Shown in pieces: positions 8,624 to 17,789 of a DNA stretch of 37,327 nt. Made by a program: the position numbers and the translations under genes. The stretch's first letter is position 1, and each line of letters begins with the position of its first letter. The notes beneath the pieces are model-generated. The model was given only the letters and a program-made list of their open reading frames with translations. It was not told the DNA's origin and did no database searches. The DNA comes from Burkholderiales bacterium. Its GTDB lineage: Bacteria; Pseudomonadota; Gammaproteobacteria; Burkholderiales; Burkholderiaceae_C. The DNA lies in the NCBI GenBank assembly GCA_028872015.1, contig JAGWLO010000036.1, positions 1 to 37,327 of the forward strand, written 5' to 3'.

Positions 8624-9151
8624 ATGCGCTTCCCACCTCTTGCGATGGCCTTGCTCTTGATCGGCGCCTTGGGTGCCCCGGGCCTGGCGCGCAGCAGCGA
8701 GTTGGGCGAGATCCGCGCCCTCATCGCCGGCGGCAACCTGCCGGCCGCGCTCGAGCGCGCGCAACGTGCGGCTCGGGCCGATCCGCGCGATGGACAGGCC
8801 CGCTTCCTGGCCGGCGTGGCCTTGATGGGCCTGCAGCGCGACGCCGAGGCGATGCCGGTGTTCGTGGCGCTCAGCCGCGAGTTCCCCGAGCTGCCCGAGC
8901 CCTACAACAACATCGCCGTGCTCGATGCCCGGGCCGGCCGGCTCGAACTGGCGCAGCAGGCGCTGCAGACCGCGCTGCGCAACGACCCGAGCGACCGCAC
9001 GGCGCGCGCCAACCTGGGCCAGGTGTACCTGATGCTGGCCGTGCAGGCCTGGCAGGCGGCCGCCACCGACGGGGCGCCCGACCCGGCGCTGCGGCGCAAG
9101 CTCGACGCCACGCGCGATCTGCTCAACGAACCCCTGCAGGCTGCCCGCTGA
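8624..9151 (+). CDS. Exported TPR-repeat protein
   Basis: A 175-residue protein with an N-terminal signal peptide ([25 protein letters not shown]), probably cleaved near residues 22-24. Two to three tetratricopeptide repeats follow: [36 protein letters not shown] and [18 protein letters not shown] with [15 protein letters not shown] proteins act as scaffolds. Placed 27 bases ahead of a periplasmic prolyl isomerase, it may help envelope protein folding or assembly. That is inference from position. No good ribosome-binding site precedes the start. Met8 (8645) is an alternative that would shorten the signal peptide. Confidence 0.88.
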   Translation: MRFPPLAMALLLIGALGAPGLARSSELGEIRALIAGGNLPAALERAQRAARADPRDGQARFLAGVALMGLQRDAEAMPVFVALSREFPELPEPYNNIAVLDARAGRLELAQQALQTALRNDPSDRTARANLGQVYLMLAVQAWQAAATDGAPDPALRRKLDATRDLLNEPLQAAR

Positions 9152-9178
9152 CAGCGGGCCGCAACCTGGAGTCGCATC

Positions 9179-9739
9179 ATGCTGAAACTGCTCAACGGCC
9201 TGGTCCTGGCCACCCTGCTGATCATCGCGCCGCAGGCCTGGGCACAGAAGGTGAGGCTGGCCACCAGCGCGGGCGACATCGTGCTGCAGCTCGATGCGCA
9301 GAAGGCCCCCAAGACGGTGGCCAACTTCCTGGCCTATGTGCGTTCGGGGCAGTACAACGGCACGATCTTCCACCGCGTGATCGACGGCTTCATGATCCAG
9401 GGCGGGGGCTACAAGCCAGACCTGAGCGAGAAGCCCACGCGCGCGCCGATCGCGCTGGAGAGCCGCAACGGGCTGTCCAACGTCCGCGGCAGCATCGCGA
9501 TGGCGCGCACCGCCGTGCCCGATTCGGCCACCTCGCAGTTCTTCATCAACGTGGCCGACAACCTGCGCCTGGACCAGGCCAACGCCGCCGACGGCGAGGG
9601 CTACGCCGTGTTCGGGAAGGTGATCCAGGGCATGGACGTGGTGGACAGGATCAAGGCCGTGCCGACGCAGGCCAAAGGCGAGTTCGAGAACGTGCCGGTG
9701 ACGCCGGTGATCATCCGCAAAGCGACCGTGGAGAAGTGA
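9179..9739 (+). CDS. ppiA: Periplasmic peptidyl-prolyl cis-trans isomerase (cyclophilin)
   Basis: A cyclophilin that speeds proline isomerisation during folding of exported proteins. A signal peptide ([23 protein letters not shown]) directs it to the periplasm, with a likely cut after AWA. The cyclophilin core includes [13 protein letters not shown] and the active-site stretch [20 protein letters not shown]. At 186 residues it is full length for the bacterial type. CTGGAG gives a ribosome-binding site before the ATG. A second cyclophilin follows after a single base, so the two are co-expressed. Confidence 0.95.
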   Translation: MLKLLNGLVLATLLIIAPQAWAQKVRLATSAGDIVLQLDAQKAPKTVANFLAYVRSGQYNGTIFHRVIDGFMIQGGGYKPDLSEKPTRAPIALESRNGLSNVRGSIAMARTAVPDSATSQFFINVADNLRLDQANAADGEGYAVFGKVIQGMDVVDRIKAVPTQAKGEFENVPVTPVIIRKATVEK

Positions 9740-9740
9740 C

Positions 9741-10244
9741 ATGACCAGATCCGTGCAAATGCAGACCAGCGCCGGTGCCCTGCGCATCGAGCTCGACGAC
9801 GAGCGGGCGCCTTTGTCGACCGCCAACTTCCTGGCCTACGCCGCCCAGGGCCACTACGACGGCACGGTGTTCCACCGGGTGATCAAGGGCTTCATGCTGC
9901 AGGGCGGCGGTTTCGAGCCCGGCATGAAGCAGAAGCCGACCGCCGCCCCGATCAAGAACGAGGCCCACAACGGCCTGAAGAACCTGCGCTACACGCTGGC
10001 CATGGCGCGCACCAGCGACCCGCACTCGGCCACCGCGCAGTTCTTCATCAACACCGTCGACAACGCGTTCCTCGACTTCAAGGCCGAGAGCGCCCAGGGC
10101 TGGGGCTACGCCGTGTTCGGGCGCGTCGTCGAGGGCTTCGACGTGGTCGCCGCCATCGAGGGCGTGCGCACGGGACGCAAGGGCTTCCACGACGACGTGC
10201 CGCTGGAAGACGTGCGCATCGAGCGCGTGACCGAGATCGGGTGA
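9741..10244 (+). CDS. ppiB: Cytoplasmic peptidyl-prolyl cis-trans isomerase (cyclophilin)
   Basis: A second cyclophilin with no signal peptide, hence cytoplasmic. The core motifs [20 protein letters not shown] and [18 protein letters not shown] are intact. At 167 residues it is the usual PpiB size. It begins one base after ppiA stops. Its own stop overlaps the lpxH start as TGATG. Similarity between the two products suggests an old duplication with partition into two compartments, as in many Burkholderiales. Confidence 0.95.
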   Translation: MTRSVQMQTSAGALRIELDDERAPLSTANFLAYAAQGHYDGTVFHRVIKGFMLQGGGFEPGMKQKPTAAPIKNEAHNGLKNLRYTLAMARTSDPHSATAQFFINTVDNAFLDFKAESAQGWGYAVFGRVVEGFDVVAAIEGVRTGRKGFHDDVPLEDVRIERVTEIG

Positions 10245-11047
10245 TGCCGGCCGGCGCGGCGCCCGCCGGCATCGGCGCGCTGCCAGCCCACTTCGAGTTC
10301 AACGCGCCGGCAGCCTGGCGTGCCATCGACTTCATCTCCGACCTGCACCTCAGCGCCGAGATGCCACTCACCTTCGCGGCTTGGGCGGCGCACCTGCGCC
10401 ACACACCGGCCGACGCGGTGTTCATGCTGGGCGACCTGTTCGAGGTCTGGGTCGGCGACGACGCGCGAGACTGCCCCTTCGAGCGCAGCGCGATGGATGT
10501 CATGGCCGAGGCCGCCAGCCACCGGCAGCTGGCCTTCATGGTGGGCAACCGCGATTTCCTGCTCGGCCACGCGATGCTGCGTGCCAGCGGCCTGATCGGA
10601 CTGCCGGACCCGACGCTGCTCGTGGCCTGGGGCCAGCGCGTGCTGCTCAGCCACGGGGACGCGCTGTGCCTGGACGACGCGCCCTACCAGGCCTTTCGGC
10701 AGATGGTGCGATCCGATGCCTGGCAGGCCCGGTTCCTGGCCCGGCCCCTGCCCGAGCGGCAGCAGCTGGCGGCCGAGATGCGGCGCGCCAGCGCCGGGCG
10801 CCAGCGCTTCGACGGCGAGGCCGGTGTCGACGCCGACATCGCCGAGGCCGTGCGCTGGATGCACGCCAGCGGCGCCGCCGAGCTGGTGCACGGCCACACC
10901 CACCGCCCGGCCAGCCACGCGCTGGCGCCAGGCTTCAAGCGCCACGTGCTGGGCGACTGGGACCGCGACGACGCGGCCAGGCCGCGCGGCGAGGTGCTGC
11001 GGCTCACGCGCGACGGCTTTCAGCGCCTGCCGCCCGCGGACGGCTGA
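10244..11047 (+). CDS. lpxH: UDP-2,3-diacylglucosamine pyrophosphatase
   Basis: Cleaves UDP-2,3-diacylglucosamine to lipid X in lipid A synthesis, at the inner face of the membrane. All metallophosphoesterase blocks are present in order: FISDLHLS, MLGDLFEVWVGDD, VGNRDFLLG, LLSHGDALC and VHGHTHRP. These supply the Asp/His/Asn ligands for two manganese ions. A GTG at 10241 precedes the ATG at 10244. The ATG is chosen. Length is 267 residues, slightly longer than E. coli LpxH because of an N-terminal extension. It is coupled to ppiB by a 1-base overlap. Confidence 0.95.
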   Translation: MPAGAAPAGIGALPAHFEFNAPAAWRAIDFISDLHLSAEMPLTFAAWAAHLRHTPADAVFMLGDLFEVWVGDDARDCPFERSAMDVMAEAASHRQLAFMVGNRDFLLGHAMLRASGLIGLPDPTLLVAWGQRVLLSHGDALCLDDAPYQAFRQMVRSDAWQARFLARPLPERQQLAAEMRRASAGRQRFDGEAGVDADIAEAVRWMHASGAAELVHGHTHRPASHALAPGFKRHVLGDWDRDDAARPRGEVLRLTRDGFQRLPPADG

Positions 11048-11057
11048 AACGGGCTCG

Positions 11058-11882
11058 ATGTTCGGCCGCTGGCGCCGCCACTGGCTATTGCGGCAAGAAG
11101 CGGCTGCGCTGCGCCGACGCGCCATCGCCGACGACCTCTGGAAGCGCACGCGCGTGCGCTACCCCTTCCTGCAGCGCCGGGATCCGGCCACCGACGCCGA
11201 GTTGCGGCGCCTCACGAGCTTGTTCCTGGACCGCAAGGAGTTCAGCGCCGTCGGCGGCCTGGCCTTGACCGACGCGATGGCGGTGGCGATCGCGGCCCAG
11301 GCCGTGCTGCCGGTGCTGCGGCTGGGCCTGGCGGCGTACGACGGCTTCGTCGGCATCGTGATCCACCCCGACCAGGTGGTGGCCCGGCGCGAGGTGGCGG
11401 ACGAGGACGGCATCGTCCACGAGTACGACGAGGTGCTGGCCGGCGAGGCGATGGAGGGCGGTCCCGTGATGCTCTCGTGGCACGACGTGCGGGCCGCCGG
11501 ACGCACCGAGGGCACGGCTTACAACGTGGTGATCCACGAATTTGCGCACGTACTCGACCTGACCAACGGCGAGGCCGACGGCATGCCGCTGCTGCCGCCG
11601 GGGCTGGCCGCCGTCGACTGGCGCGCGACCCTGGGCGAGGCGCTGGCCCGCCTGCGGCAGGCGGTGGCTGCCGATGCGGCGACCGTGATCGATCCCTACG
11701 GAGCCGAAGGCGAGGAAGAGTTCTTCGCGGTCGCCAGCGAGGCCTTCTTCGTCAGCCCGGCAGCGCTGCGGCAAGACAGCCCGGCACTGTATGCGCTGCT
11801 GGTGCGCTACTACCGCCAGGACCCGGCCGAAGAGATGGCGCAACCGCCCTCGCGGCCGGTGCGACACCACCGCGGCACCTGA
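11058..11882 (+). CDS. mtfA: MtfA-like zinc metallopeptidase (M90 family)
   Basis: A zinc peptidase of the MtfA family, which in E. coli binds the repressor Mlc and so affects the glucose phosphotransferase system. The active site VIHEFAHVLD (HEXXH at residues 160-164) is followed by GEADGMP and by EEEFFAVASEAFF, which supplies the third ligand region. Length is 274 residues, normal for the family. The ATG at 11058 lies 10 bases after lpxH. The longer open frame from 10716 overlaps lpxH and is rejected. Burkholderiales largely lack Mlc, so the physiological target here is unknown. Confidence 0.93.
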   Translation: MFGRWRRHWLLRQEAAALRRRAIADDLWKRTRVRYPFLQRRDPATDAELRRLTSLFLDRKEFSAVGGLALTDAMAVAIAAQAVLPVLRLGLAAYDGFVGIVIHPDQVVARREVADEDGIVHEYDEVLAGEAMEGGPVMLSWHDVRAAGRTEGTAYNVVIHEFAHVLDLTNGEADGMPLLPPGLAAVDWRATLGEALARLRQAVAADAATVIDPYGAEGEEEFFAVASEAFFVSPAALRQDSPALYALLVRYYRQDPAEEMAQPPSRPVRHHRGT

Positions 11883-11905
11883 CGGGCACGCGCGGCCGGC
11901 CCGCC

Positions 11906-14208
<2,303 letters not shown>

Positions 14209-14212
<4 letters not shown>

Positions 14213-14565
14213 GCGGCCTCCATAATGCATTGCAGCGGGTGCCCGTCGCGACGCGCGGCGGCCAGCACCAGCTCGACTTTGGTTGCCGCGACGTCCTGGG
14301 TGTAGACACCGCAGACGCCACGGCCTTCGTGGTGAATCTTGAGCATGATCAGCGTGGCCGTATCGGGATCACGCTGGAAGTACTGCTGAAGCATCATCAC
14401 GACGAACTCCATCGGTGTGTAGTCGTCGTTGAGCATCACCACCTGGTACAGCTGAGGCGGCTTGGTCTTGGCCGCCTTGCGCTCTGCCACGACGACGCCC
14501 TGCCCGCCGTCGCGACGCGGCTGGACAGGGGGCTTCGGAGGCGACGAAGGCGGGTCGTCGGGCAT
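14209..14565 (-). CDS. clpS: ClpS adaptor protein
   Basis: The N-end-rule adaptor that delivers proteins with destabilising N-termini to ClpA. It has the flexible proline-rich N-terminus and the core motifs [15 protein letters not shown] and the helix ending [15 protein letters not shown]. These form the pocket that binds the N-terminal residue. Length is 118 residues, normal for the family. It overlaps clpA by 4 bases. A TAGAAT on the minus strand at 14576-14571 lies so near the ATG that transcription from it would give an almost leaderless message, but no -35 supports it. Confidence 0.96.
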
Positions 14566-14723
14566 GGCTCATTCTATCGAGTTGGACTTGGGACGCATGG
14601 GGCGCAGGGCAAGCACCCGCCAACGATGTGGCACCGGCACAGTGCGATTCAAGGCGACACGGTCGACAAACCGCTCACACGGCGACTGTCAAGGCGGCGT
14701 ACAGCCCTGGGGTGGTCGAATCC

Positions 14724-14753
14724 TTGACACCAGGAGCACCCCGGCGCGAAAAT
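14724..14753 (+). promoter_or_regulatory. Sigma-70 type promoter of the cold-shock gene
   Basis: A perfect TTGACA at 14724-14729, an 18-base spacer and GAAAAT at 14748-14753. Transcription would start near 14761, leaving a leader of about 25 bases. That is far shorter than the long regulatory leader of E. coli cspA. Confidence 0.6.
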
Positions 14754-14785
14754 TTCCACGCAGCATTCGACAAGCGGGGTACGCC

Positions 14786-15028
14786 ATGGCGCTCGGTACG
14801 GTCAAGTGGTTCAACGACGCCAAGGGCTTCGGTTTCATCGAACCCGAAGGCGGTGGACCGGACGTGTTCGCCCATTTCTCTGCCGTCAAGATGGAAGGCT
14901 TTCGCACCCTCAAGCAGGGCGCGCGCGTCAGCTACGAACTGGTTCAGGGCCCCAAGGGCAACCTGGCGCAAAACATCGAGCCCGTGGATGCCCCGGTGCC
15001 AGTGACGCAGGCCGCCACCGCAGGCTAG
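14786..15028 (+). CDS. csp: Cold-shock domain protein
   Basis: A single-stranded nucleic-acid-binding OB-fold protein of the CspA family. RNP1 (KGFGFIEP) and RNP2 (DVFAHFSAV) are intact, following the standard start [17 protein letters not shown]. Length is 80 residues with a short C-terminal tail ([15 protein letters not shown]) longer than in E. coli CspA. The ATG at 14786 is fixed by homology. It stands alone behind its own promoter and diverges from clpS. The frame extending upstream to 14462 overlaps clpS and is not real. Confidence 0.96.
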   Translation: MALGTVKWFNDAKGFGFIEPEGGGPDVFAHFSAVKMEGFRTLKQGARVSYELVQGPKGNLAQNIEPVDAPVPVTQAATAG

Positions 15029-15039
15029 ATCGCCTCGGC

Positions 15040-15065
15040 CAGCCGCGGCCCGCAGGCTGCGGCTG
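15040..15065 (+). terminator. Hairpin after the cold-shock gene
   Basis: CAGCCGC and GCGGCTG pair over 7 bases around a 12-base loop, 12 bases after the stop codon. No T-run follows, so it may be a weak terminator or a Rho-assisted one. The rest of the gap up to 15157 shows nothing else. Confidence 0.4.
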
Positions 15066-15157
15066 CGCACGCGGGAGCTCACGTTCCGATCGGCCGGGGG
15101 CCGCTTTCCTGCATCACATCCTGGCCGGTGCGCGCATCCGCGCACAGGAACGCCGAC

Positions 15158-16129
15158 TTAGGACGCCTTCGGTGTTCTGCGGGTCCGTGGGCGCGCCGGG
15201 CCGGTATCCGCAAGGCTGCGTCGAGCCGGACGCCCAGCCCCGAGCGCGGGCGCCTGTGCGAGCAGTTGCTCCAGCCGTTCCATGCGATGCCGGTGCAGTG
15301 TGGTGATCGCGTAGAAATTCTCCTGCAGCAGCGTCGATCGACCGACCGCCACAAGCACGCCGGCACGGAGTTCGTCCTGCACCACCACCTCGGGCAGCAC
15401 CGTGAGCCAGCCGCTGTCACGCGCCACCAGGCGCAGCATGGCCATGTCGTCCACTTCGGCCCGCAGCCGCGGCGTGACACCTGCCGCCAGGCACAGGGCG
15501 TCGAACTGCCCACGCAGCGCGTGGCGAGGGCCCGGCACGGCCAGCTCCAGCCCGCCGAGATCTTCCGGCAGGCGCAGCGTTCGACGGCGCCACGCGGCCG
15601 CCGGGCCGACGAGCGAGATGGCCTGGCTGCCCAGGAAGCGGCAATGCAGCGGCCGGTCGGGATCGGCGGGCACCGCGTCATTGGCGAGCACCACGTCGAG
15701 CTGGTGCTGACGAAGGCGACCCAACAGGTCGTCGAGCATGCCGGACTCCAGCGAGAGCATCACGGTCGGGTCGGCGAGTAGCGGCCGGATCCAGTTCTCC
15801 TGGTAGTTCCGGGACAGCGTCGCGACGCTCCCGACCCGCAGCCGCACCAGGCCCTCGCTGCGGCCCTGAAGCCGGCCGAGCAGTTCCTGGCCCAGGCCGA
15901 AGATGTTCTCGGCATACGACATCGCGAGCTGTCCCGTCGCGGTGAGCACCAGTCGGCGGCCGGTTCGCTCGAACAGCGCCTCGCCGAGACGGTCTTCGAG
16001 CTGGCGGATCTGGTTCGACAGCGCCGACTGGGACACATGCAACTCGTTGGCAACCTGCGTGAGGTGCCCCGTCTTGGCAACGCGCCAGAAATAGAACAGG
16101 TGATGAAAGTTCAGCTGTTCGATTTTCAT
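15158..16129 (-). CDS. LysR-type transcriptional regulator, NhaR-like, next to dabBA
   Basis: A 323-residue LysR regulator. The winged helix-turn-helix lies in residues 1-60 (NFHHLFYFWRVAKTGHLTQV, then HVSQSALSNQIRQLEDRLG). The N-terminus is closer to NhaR (HLFYFWRV) than to the usual LysR start, and the effector-binding domain follows from about residue 90. The start at 16129 is set by homology. A longer frame to 16225 would run through the AT-rich control region. It diverges from dabB across a 98-base gap, the standard arrangement in which such a regulator controls both itself and the facing operon. The inducer is unknown; a signal of low inorganic carbon is a guess. Confidence 0.92.
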   Translation of the reverse strand: MKIEQLNFHHLFYFWRVAKTGHLTQVANELHVSQSALSNQIRQLEDRLGEALFERTGRRLVLTATGQLAMSYAENIFGLGQELLGRLQGRSEGLVRLRVGSVATLSRNYQENWIRPLLADPTVMLSLESGMLDDLLGRLRQHQLDVVLANDAVPADPDRPLHCRFLGSQAISLVGPAAAWRRRTLRLPEDLGGLELAVPGPRHALRGQFDALCLAAGVTPRLRAEVDDMAMLRLVARDSGWLTVLPEVVVQDELRAGVLVAVGRSTLLQENFYAITTLHRHRMERLEQLLAQAPALGAGRPARRSLADTGPARPRTRRTPKAS

Positions 16130-16227
16130 CGTTCTGTTTTTTGTAATTATTGGTTCTTCTATGTGTATTTTACAGAACCACAACCCGTCCGCATCATCGG
16201 CCTTGATCGCGCATTGGATCGCCACCC
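16130..16227. promoter_or_regulatory. Divergent LysR/dabB control region with inverted repeats
   Basis: The first 55 bases are strikingly A/T-rich against a high-GC background. TGGTTCT (16151-16157) and AGAACCA (16174-16180) form a 7-bp inverted repeat with a 16-base gap. GTTCTG at 16131-16136 repeats half of it and also faces CAGAAC at 16173-16178. Spaced half-sites like these fit a LysR tetramer site. Possible -10 elements are TATTTT (16166-16171) for dabB and AATAAT on the minus strand (16151-16146) for the regulator. Binding is inferred. Confidence 0.55.
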
Positions 16228-17769
16228 ATGACCCCTCCGAGCTTCCTTCTGCTGGTCAACGCGCTGCTGCCGACGGCGCTGATGTGCGCGGCCATGCCGC
16301 ATCAGCGCCCGGCGGCCGCACCGGCGGCCTGGGGGCGCTTTCGAGGACTCGCGGTGGCCGCGTTGGCGAGCACGATCGCGCAGCTGGGCCTGCAACTCGC
16401 TGCCGCACCGGGCACACCCAGCCCCGTGCTGCTCGGGCTCGGCGCCACGCTCACCGGCGCCTGGGTCGCGGTGTTGGTCCAGTTGCTCGGCACGGTGATC
16501 GGCGTGTTCTCGTCGCGCTACCTCCAGGGCGAGCCGGGCCAGCCGCGCTACGTCGCTGCACTGGCCGGTGTGCTGGCGGCCGTTCACCTGCTGCTGCTGG
16601 CTGACCACTGGCTGGTGCTGATCGCGGCCTGGGCGGCGGTCGGCCTCGCTTTGCAGCATCTGCTGTGCTTCTACGGCGATCGCCCCTTCGCACTGCTGGC
16701 GGCACACAAGAAGCGCTTGGCCGATCGCCTGGCCGATGCGCTGCTGATCGCCGCGGCAGCGCTGGCCTGGAAAGAGGTCGGGTCGGGCTCGCTGTCCGAC
16801 CTGTGGCGTCATCTCCAGGTCGGTGCGCCTTCCTTCGCATTGCAGACGAGCGCGGTCTTCCTCGCCCTCGCGGTCGTGATGCGCACGGCGCTGCTGCCCG
16901 TGCATGGCTGGCTGATCCAGGTCATGGAGGCCCCCACGCCGGTGTCGGCGCTGTTGCATGCCGGCGTGATCAACCTCGGCGGCTTCGTGCTCATCCGATT
17001 TGCACCCTTGCTCGATGCCGCGCCGGTGGCGCGCTGGTTGCTGGTGACCGTCGGCCTGCTCACCGCAGTGCTCGCCGGGCTGGTGATGCTGACGCGGATC
17101 AGCATCAAGGTGCGACTGGCGTGGTCGACCGTCGCCCAGATGGGCTTCATGGTGACGGAGTGCGGCCTGGGCCTGTACACGCTCGCGATGCTGCACTTGA
17201 TCGGCCACTCGCTCTACAAGGCCCATGCCTTCCTTTCCGCCTCGACGGCCGTCGAAACTGCGCGCCTGCGCATGCTGCGCGGCGCCTTGGCGCCCTCGGT
17301 GGCGAGCCTGGCCTTCGCACCCGTCCTGTCCGCGGCGCTCATCGCGGGCCTGGTCACCCTGCTCGTGGCGGCCGTACCGGTGGCGCCGTGGCCCTGGTGG
17401 TGGAGCGGCGTGCTGGCAATGGCTTGGGCGCCGCTGCTCTGGCTGTCCTCGACGCAGGATCCCGACGCCCCCGGCGTCCTGCGCAGCCTGTTGGTCGGGG
17501 CCGGCATGGTGACCGCACTCGTGCTCGCCGCGATGGTCGGCCACGCGCTGCCTTTCGGCGTCAGGGACGCGCCGGATGGAACGGCCGGTCTCGTGGCGCT
17601 GGCCAGCATGGTCGTGCTCTACGCCTGCCTGGCGTCGATTCAGGCCCGCCGGAAGGCGCCGGCCACCTGGCGTCGCTGGAGCTATGCCGGCTTCTACGTC
17701 GACGAATTCGCCACCCGAGCGGCGCTGCGCTTGTGGCCGACCCGCTGGACCCCCGCCACCCCCGAATGA
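16228..17769 (+). CDS. dabB: DabB, proton-conducting membrane subunit of an inorganic carbon transporter
   Basis: A 513-residue polytopic protein of the NuoL/MrpA antiporter family, with about a dozen hydrophobic segments across its length. Family motifs include LLPVHGWLIQVMEAPTPVSA with the conserved HGWL and the ALLHAGVINLGGFVL helix. LAWSTVAQMGFM and HLIGHSLYKAHAFL are also typical. With DabA it forms the DAB complex, which is proposed to use the proton or cation gradient to drive carbon dioxide hydration to bicarbonate in the cytoplasm. Pairing with a DUF2309 gene directly downstream separates it from respiratory NuoL. No clear ribosome-binding site is seen before the ATG at 16228. Confidence 0.93.
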   Translation: MTPPSFLLLVNALLPTALMCAAMPHQRPAAAPAAWGRFRGLAVAALASTIAQLGLQLAAAPGTPSPVLLGLGATLTGAWVAVLVQLLGTVIGVFSSRYLQGEPGQPRYVAALAGVLAAVHLLLLADHWLVLIAAWAAVGLALQHLLCFYGDRPFALLAAHKKRLADRLADALLIAAAALAWKEVGSGSLSDLWRHLQVGAPSFALQTSAVFLALAVVMRTALLPVHGWLIQVMEAPTPVSALLHAGVINLGGFVLIRFAPLLDAAPVARWLLVTVGLLTAVLAGLVMLTRISIKVRLAWSTVAQMGFMVTECGLGLYTLAMLHLIGHSLYKAHAFLSASTAVETARLRMLRGALAPSVASLAFAPVLSAALIAGLVTLLVAAVPVAPWPWWWSGVLAMAWAPLLWLSSTQDPDAPGVLRSLLVGAGMVTALVLAAMVGHALPFGVRDAPDGTAGLVALASMVVLYACLASIQARRKAPATWRRWSYAGFYVDEFATRAALRLWPTRWTPATPE

Positions 17770-17789
17770 CCCGAACCGAGGAACCACCG

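Noticed and set aside
7018..9744. 908-residue plus-strand open frame
   Set aside because: It crosses cysS antisense and the TPR and ppiA genes out of frame; no coherent domain.
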